Assembly: GCF_051390635.1 (NCBI RefSeq)
Contig: NZ_JBPODT010000003.1
Location: 784,302-848,301, forward strand
From: Microbaculum sp051390635
GTDB lineage: Bacteria > Pseudomonadota > Alphaproteobacteria > Rhizobiales > Tepidamorphaceae
Direction: 5' to 3'
Length of the DNA: 64,000 nucleotides
Under the pieces are notes generated by a model, which was not told where the DNA came from, did not search any database, and worked only from the letters and a program-made list of their open reading frames with translations. Shown one piece after another: positions 60,693 to 64,000 of this stretch. Both the position numbers and the translations under genes were made by a program. Numbering within the stretch: the stretch's first letter is position 1; every line of letters begins with the position of its first letter.

Positions 60693-63557
60693 ATGCCCGT
60701 TTCAGCCCCCATCGACCACCTTCAAACCATCGTCGCCGATCCGTTCACGACGCTTCGCGAGGTCCTGCTCGACAAGGGCTTTCGCGGCGACGTCTCGCGC
60801 GATCACGCTGCCCGTGCGGCGATGTCGACGGATAACAGTGTCTATGAATTGATGCCCGACCTCGTTGTCGCCCCGCGCGATGAGGACGATGTCATTCTGC
60901 TGCTCGCAACGATGGCGGAACCCCGTTTTCGTGACCTGCCCATAACGGGGCGTGGGGGTGGCACCGGTACCAATGGGCAGAGCCTCAATCGCGGTGTCAT
61001 CGTCAATTTCCAGCGCTTCATGACGCGAGTTCTGGCGGTCAATGTCGATGAAGGCTGGGCGGAGGTCGAACCCGGCATCGTTCTCGATGAACTCAACGCG
61101 ACCCTGGCCGACAAGGGCTTGTTGTTCGCGCCGAATACCTCGACTGCAACCCGCTGCACCATCGGAGGCATGGTGGGCACGGACGCATCGGGCAAGGGGT
61201 CGCGCATCTATGGCAAGACCAGCGAGAATATAGTCGGCCTGTCCGTGGTTCTGGAGGGCGGCCGCCATCTCAGCAGCCTGGAGCCGCCACCGGACTGGGC
61301 CGGGCCGCTGCTGGCTGAACTGGCCAGCGCCTGCGATGCCGGACGCGATGCGCTCATCACCCATACGCCCCGCATCAACCGGCGCTTTACCGGTTACGAT
61401 CTCGAGCGCGCCCGGCCCGACGGGAACACGCTCGAGTGGTGGCGCCTGTTTCTCGGGGCGGAGGGTACGCTGGGGATGGTGACGCGCATCCGCGTGCGCC
61501 TCGTTCCCACACCGAAGCACAATCGGCTCGTCGTGGTCGCTTTCGACAGCTTCCGAAATGCTCTCCTGGCCAGTGCCGGCATCCTCACCCATGAGCCGCT
61601 TGCCATCGAGGTGATGGACGAATGGGTCTCCCGGCTCGCCCGCGACGCCGGCCTGACCGACGCGCTGCCGCCGATCGTCCGGGGCGAGGCCGAGCAGCCC
61701 GTTTCCCATATATTCGTCGAACTCGTGGGCGAGCACGACGCGGCACTGGATGATCAGGCCGAGCGTTTTGCCGCCTTCGCCGCCAGTCTGCCCGGCGTCG
61801 TGGGCACCTATATGACCTTGGATCCCGACGAGCAGAAGCGCCTGTGGGGCGTGCGTGCCGCAGCCGTGGGCCTGCTGAGCAAACGTGACGGACGTCGCAG
61901 GCCGGTCGCCTTCATCGAGGATAGTGTCGTTCCGGTCGAGCATCTTGTGCCCTTCGTGGACGCCTTCGATGCCCTGATGCGTGAGCATGGCCTCGCCTAT
62001 GGCATATACGGGCATATCGATGTCGGCTGCCTGCATGTCCGCCCGGCACTGGATCTGGACGAGGACAGGGATAGAGCGGTTTTCCAGGCGGTGTCCGATG
62101 CCGTCTATGCGCTGTGCAAGGCGTATGGTGGCATTTTCTGGGGCGAGCACGGCAAGGGCATTAGGGGCACTTACCTGCCCGATTTCGTGGGCTTGGAAGC
62201 CTATGCCGCGCTGCAGCGCGTCAAGCGTGCTTTCGATCCCTGTGAACGGTTCAATCCGGGCAAGCTCGTCGTCGTCGAGCGGCCGCGCCTCGGCATCATG
62301 GATTTGCCGTTCCGGCAGGGCAATGCGGCGGGCGACATCTACGAGAAGAGCTTTCATTGCAATGGCAATGCCGCCTGCCTCGGCTTTGCCCGCACCACGC
62401 CCATGTGTCCCTCCTATCAGGCGACGCGCGATAATCGCCAGTCGCCCAAGGGGCGGGCCGATGCGCTTCGGCACTGGCGAAAGGCACAGCTGGCCGCGGA
62501 CCCGCATCTCGCCGAGCGAGAGGACGATGTATTCGACGCCCTGAACACATGCCTAAGCTGCAATGCCTGTGCCAGCCAGTGTCCGGTTCAGGTAAGCATT
62601 CCCACCATGAGATCGGCCTTTCTCTACCAGTATTACCAGACGCGCCGTCGCCCCTTGCGCGAACATCTGGTCACCATGCTGGAAGCAGGCGCCACTCTGG
62701 TCGACGCCGTGCGGCCTCTGGCGCGGCTGGGTATGGCGATGGGAGGCAAGTGGATCTCTACCCTCCTCGACATGTGCGACGCGCCCGCCATTTCTCGCCG
62801 CAGCCTCCGTAGGCTTGGGCACCGGGTTCACCACTGGAACGACCGGTCGCTTCCGAACCAGTCCGGCGAAGTTCTGGTTCTGGCCGATCCTTTCACCATC
62901 ATGTTCGATGTCGAGGCCATCGGCGCCGTATGTGACGGACTGGTTGTGCTCGGCTACGCGCCCGTCATCATCACGCTGCCGCCCGGTGCCAAGTCGTCGC
63001 ATGTCCTGGGCTTGCGGCAGCGCTACGAAGCGCGCGCCCGCCGGCAGATCGGCGCCCTCACGCGACTGCAGAAGACCGGCCTGCCGATGCTTGCCGTCGA
63101 TCCGGCCTTCGCCTTGCTGACGCGGCAGGAATACCGCCATCTTGATGCCGGAACGCCGCAGATTGCACTGGTTCAGGAATTTCTCGCCACCCGCCTTGCC
63201 GCCGGGGACAGCTGGGCCCGCTCCGCTGCGGCGCCGTCGCGCAAGCTCATGGCGCATTGCACCGAACTGGCGGTGCTGCCCGGCACGCTCAAACTCTGGC
63301 GTGACATATTCGACGCCATCGGCGTGACCGTGCAGCCGGTGGAGACCGGCTGTTGCGGCATGGCGGGCCTGTTCGGACACGAAATGCGCAATCAGCAGAT
63401 GTCCCGCAATCTCTTCGATGCAAGCTGGGCACAGCCGGCTTCGGGCGAAGACGAGATCCTGGCCACCGGCTTTTCCTGCCGGTGCCAGGTGGAGCGGTTC
63501 AGTTCCACCCGAGCTGTCCATCCCATGAAGCTTGTTACCGACGCGCTCGCGCAATGA
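60693..63557 (+). CDS. FAD-linked D-2-hydroxyacid dehydrogenase with FeS domain (YdiJ-like)
   Basis: 954 aa, three-part enzyme. FAD-binding type 4 domain: DLPITGRGGGTGTNGQSLN (PP-loop), NTSTATRCTIGGMVGTDASGKGS; FAD-oxidase C domain: IYGHIDVGCLHVRP, WGEHGKGIRG; then an FeS/CCG part with CLSCNACASQCPV and the C-terminal ETGCCGMAGLFGH and GFSCRCQVE. Related to YdiJ and D-lactate / D-2-hydroxyglutarate dehydrogenases; electrons go to quinone or a soluble carrier. A first ferredoxin site is degenerate (HCNGNAACLGF...MCPSY). ATG 60693 is used. Confidence 0.9.
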   Translation: MPVSAPIDHLQTIVADPFTTLREVLLDKGFRGDVSRDHAARAAMSTDNSVYELMPDLVVAPRDEDDVILLLATMAEPRFRDLPITGRGGGTGTNGQSLNRGVIVNFQRFMTRVLAVNVDEGWAEVEPGIVLDELNATLADKGLLFAPNTSTATRCTIGGMVGTDASGKGSRIYGKTSENIVGLSVVLEGGRHLSSLEPPPDWAGPLLAELASACDAGRDALITHTPRINRRFTGYDLERARPDGNTLEWWRLFLGAEGTLGMVTRIRVRLVPTPKHNRLVVVAFDSFRNALLASAGILTHEPLAIEVMDEWVSRLARDAGLTDALPPIVRGEAEQPVSHIFVELVGEHDAALDDQAERFAAFAASLPGVVGTYMTLDPDEQKRLWGVRAAAVGLLSKRDGRRRPVAFIEDSVVPVEHLVPFVDAFDALMREHGLAYGIYGHIDVGCLHVRPALDLDEDRDRAVFQAVSDAVYALCKAYGGIFWGEHGKGIRGTYLPDFVGLEAYAALQRVKRAFDPCERFNPGKLVVVERPRLGIMDLPFRQGNAAGDIYEKSFHCNGNAACLGFARTTPMCPSYQATRDNRQSPKGRADALRHWRKAQLAADPHLAEREDDVFDALNTCLSCNACASQCPVQVSIPTMRSAFLYQYYQTRRRPLREHLVTMLEAGATLVDAVRPLARLGMAMGGKWISTLLDMCDAPAISRRSLRRLGHRVHHWNDRSLPNQSGEVLVLADPFTIMFDVEAIGAVCDGLVVLGYAPVIITLPPGAKSSHVLGLRQRYEARARRQIGALTRLQKTGLPMLAVDPAFALLTRQEYRHLDAGTPQIALVQEFLATRLAAGDSWARSAAAPSRKLMAHCTELAVLPGTLKLWRDIFDAIGVTVQPVETGCCGMAGLFGHEMRNQQMSRNLFDASWAQPASGEDEILATGFSCRCQVERFSSTRAVHPMKLVTDALAQ

Positions 63558-63581
63558 GGAAGCTGGCCGGCCGCAAAAACC

Positions 63582-63605
63582 GTAGGCTCGGGGCCTACTA
63601 ATTTT
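63582..63605 (+). terminator. Intrinsic terminator after the dehydrogenase gene
   Basis: GTAGGC (63582-63587) loop TCGGG, GCCTAC (63593-63598), followed by TAATTTT. Short but perfect stem with a T-rich tail 25 bp after the stop at 63557. Confidence 0.6.
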
Positions 63606-63781
63606 GTGATTCACGATCTCCTCTGAAGGAAATTGCGATTGGCCTGCTGTCGGATTTTCGGACACGGGGGAAAGTGCTGACGGGTGGCCCAGGCCGGCGG
63701 CGGCCCCTAAGGGGGAATCTGCGCAAGCCGATCCATCGAGGAAGTGTCTCAGATTTCTCAGTCCGAATAGCCCCGCGTTCT
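63606..63781. other. Unassigned intergenic stretch before the IS630 remnant
   Basis: 176 bp with no supportable gene: open frames on both strands are short and show no recognisable domain. Given the IS630 fragment that follows, it may be debris from insertion or deletion events. Confidence 0.35.
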
Positions 63782-63913
63782 GTAGACACCTTCATCGAGG
63801 CCCACAACGAGAACCCGAAACCCTACACATGGGTCAAATCAGCCGACGAAATCCTCGCCTCCGTCAAGCGGTTCTGCCAGAAAACGCAGAAATCCCTATG
63901 TGGCGAACTTTAG
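63782..63913 (+). pseudogene. IS630-family transposase C-terminal remnant
   Basis: The last ~43 codons read VDTFIEAHNENPKPYTWVKS...ADEILASVKRFCQ, the standard C-terminus of IS630/Tc1-type transposases (NPKPFxWTKTADEIL). No catalytic domain precedes it; the upstream in-frame sequence is unrelated. So the element has lost most of its gene. It marks the right boundary of the catabolic block. Confidence 0.75.
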
Positions 63914-63994
63914 ATTCAGATGACTAGGACGCAAACTCATAAACCTGTAGCGGCGCAGGGTGAAGGATGATTCAAGCTCCGAAAGGAGTTTGCC

Positions 63995-64000
63995 ATGTCC
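63995..64000 (+). CDS. Start of a further gene cut by the window edge
   Basis: ATGTCC at the last six bases, with AAAGGAG (63982-63988) seven bases upstream, an ideal ribosome site. Nothing of the product can be read. Confidence 0.4.

Noticed and set aside
60702..62507. 601-codon open frame antisense to the D-2-hydroxyacid dehydrogenase
   Set aside because: No recognisable domain; sense gene is unambiguous.

Overview
The window is GC-rich, densely packed and leaderless-operon style. The gene families (LbpA-type sHdr sulfur oxidation, DUF2189, DUF3775, DUF1641, CHAD, twin-arginine YkuD lipoprotein) point to an alphaproteobacterium. The initiator tRNA at 44257-44333 has an A29-U41 pair in its anticodon stem, a variant I associate with Hyphomicrobiales (Rhizobiales), so that order is my best guess; no rRNA or other direct phylogenetic marker is present.

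Layout. (1) 1-5.5 kb, minus strand: a branched-chain-type ABC importer (periplasmic binding protein, livH, partial livM) interleaved with an iron-type alcohol dehydrogenase and an AraC regulator. (2) 5.7-10.2 kb: a secreted GH26-like glycosidase, then a divergent CoA cassette (family III CoA-transferase; acyl-CoA dehydrogenase plus MaoC/HTD2-type hydratase). (3) 10.3-35.7 kb: a large lithotrophic sulfur-oxidation island. A LysR gene is divergent from aprM-aprB-aprA, an unknown gene, an FKBP/SlyD-like isomerase, a 52-residue protein, sat and a metallophosphoesterase. Next come a 64-residue basic protein and soeABC, a lipoate-protein ligase, a degenerate glutamine amidotransferase-like protein, and a 15-gene run dsrE-sHdrC1-B1-A-hyp-C2-B2-(157 aa)-lbpA-dsrE3A-tusA-dsrE-tusA-SQR-like-DUF1641 that ends in a strong terminator at 35643-35675. 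(4) 35.7-44.3 kb: ordinary chromosomal genes (L,D-transpeptidase, nitronate monooxygenase, GMC oxidoreductase, protoglobin, GH114-like, CHAD) up to the initiator tRNA gene. (5) 44.4-64 kb: IS3-family debris, then a catabolic block with a looser, more AT-tolerant codon style: two GlxA-type AraC regulators, a hydrolase/amidohydrolase operon, two CocE/NonD hydrolases, an osmoprotectant-type ABC importer, a nitrilase-family amidase, an MmgE/PrpD protein, a LysR regulator and a large FAD/FeS D-2-hydroxyacid dehydrogenase, closed by an IS630 transposase remnant.

How the parts work together. In the sulfur island, DsrE/TusA carriers should pass persulfide sulfur to the sHdr complex with LbpA as lipoylated electron/sulfur carrier, releasing sulfite in the cytoplasm. 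Two complete sulfite-oxidising routes sit beside it: direct oxidation by SoeABC, and the indirect AMP-dependent route by AprBA (membrane-linked through AprM) with Sat making ATP. An SQR-like flavoprotein may feed sulfide sulfur into the same carriers. In the catabolic block, the transporter, two related peptidase/esterase-like hydrolases and the amidase suggest uptake and cleavage of an amide- or ester-containing quaternary amine-like compound; the substrate cannot be read from the sequence. Nothing seen is a wholly new defence or mobile system; the most novel material is the set of uncharacterised partners inside the sulfur island and two sets of repeated operator-like sequences.
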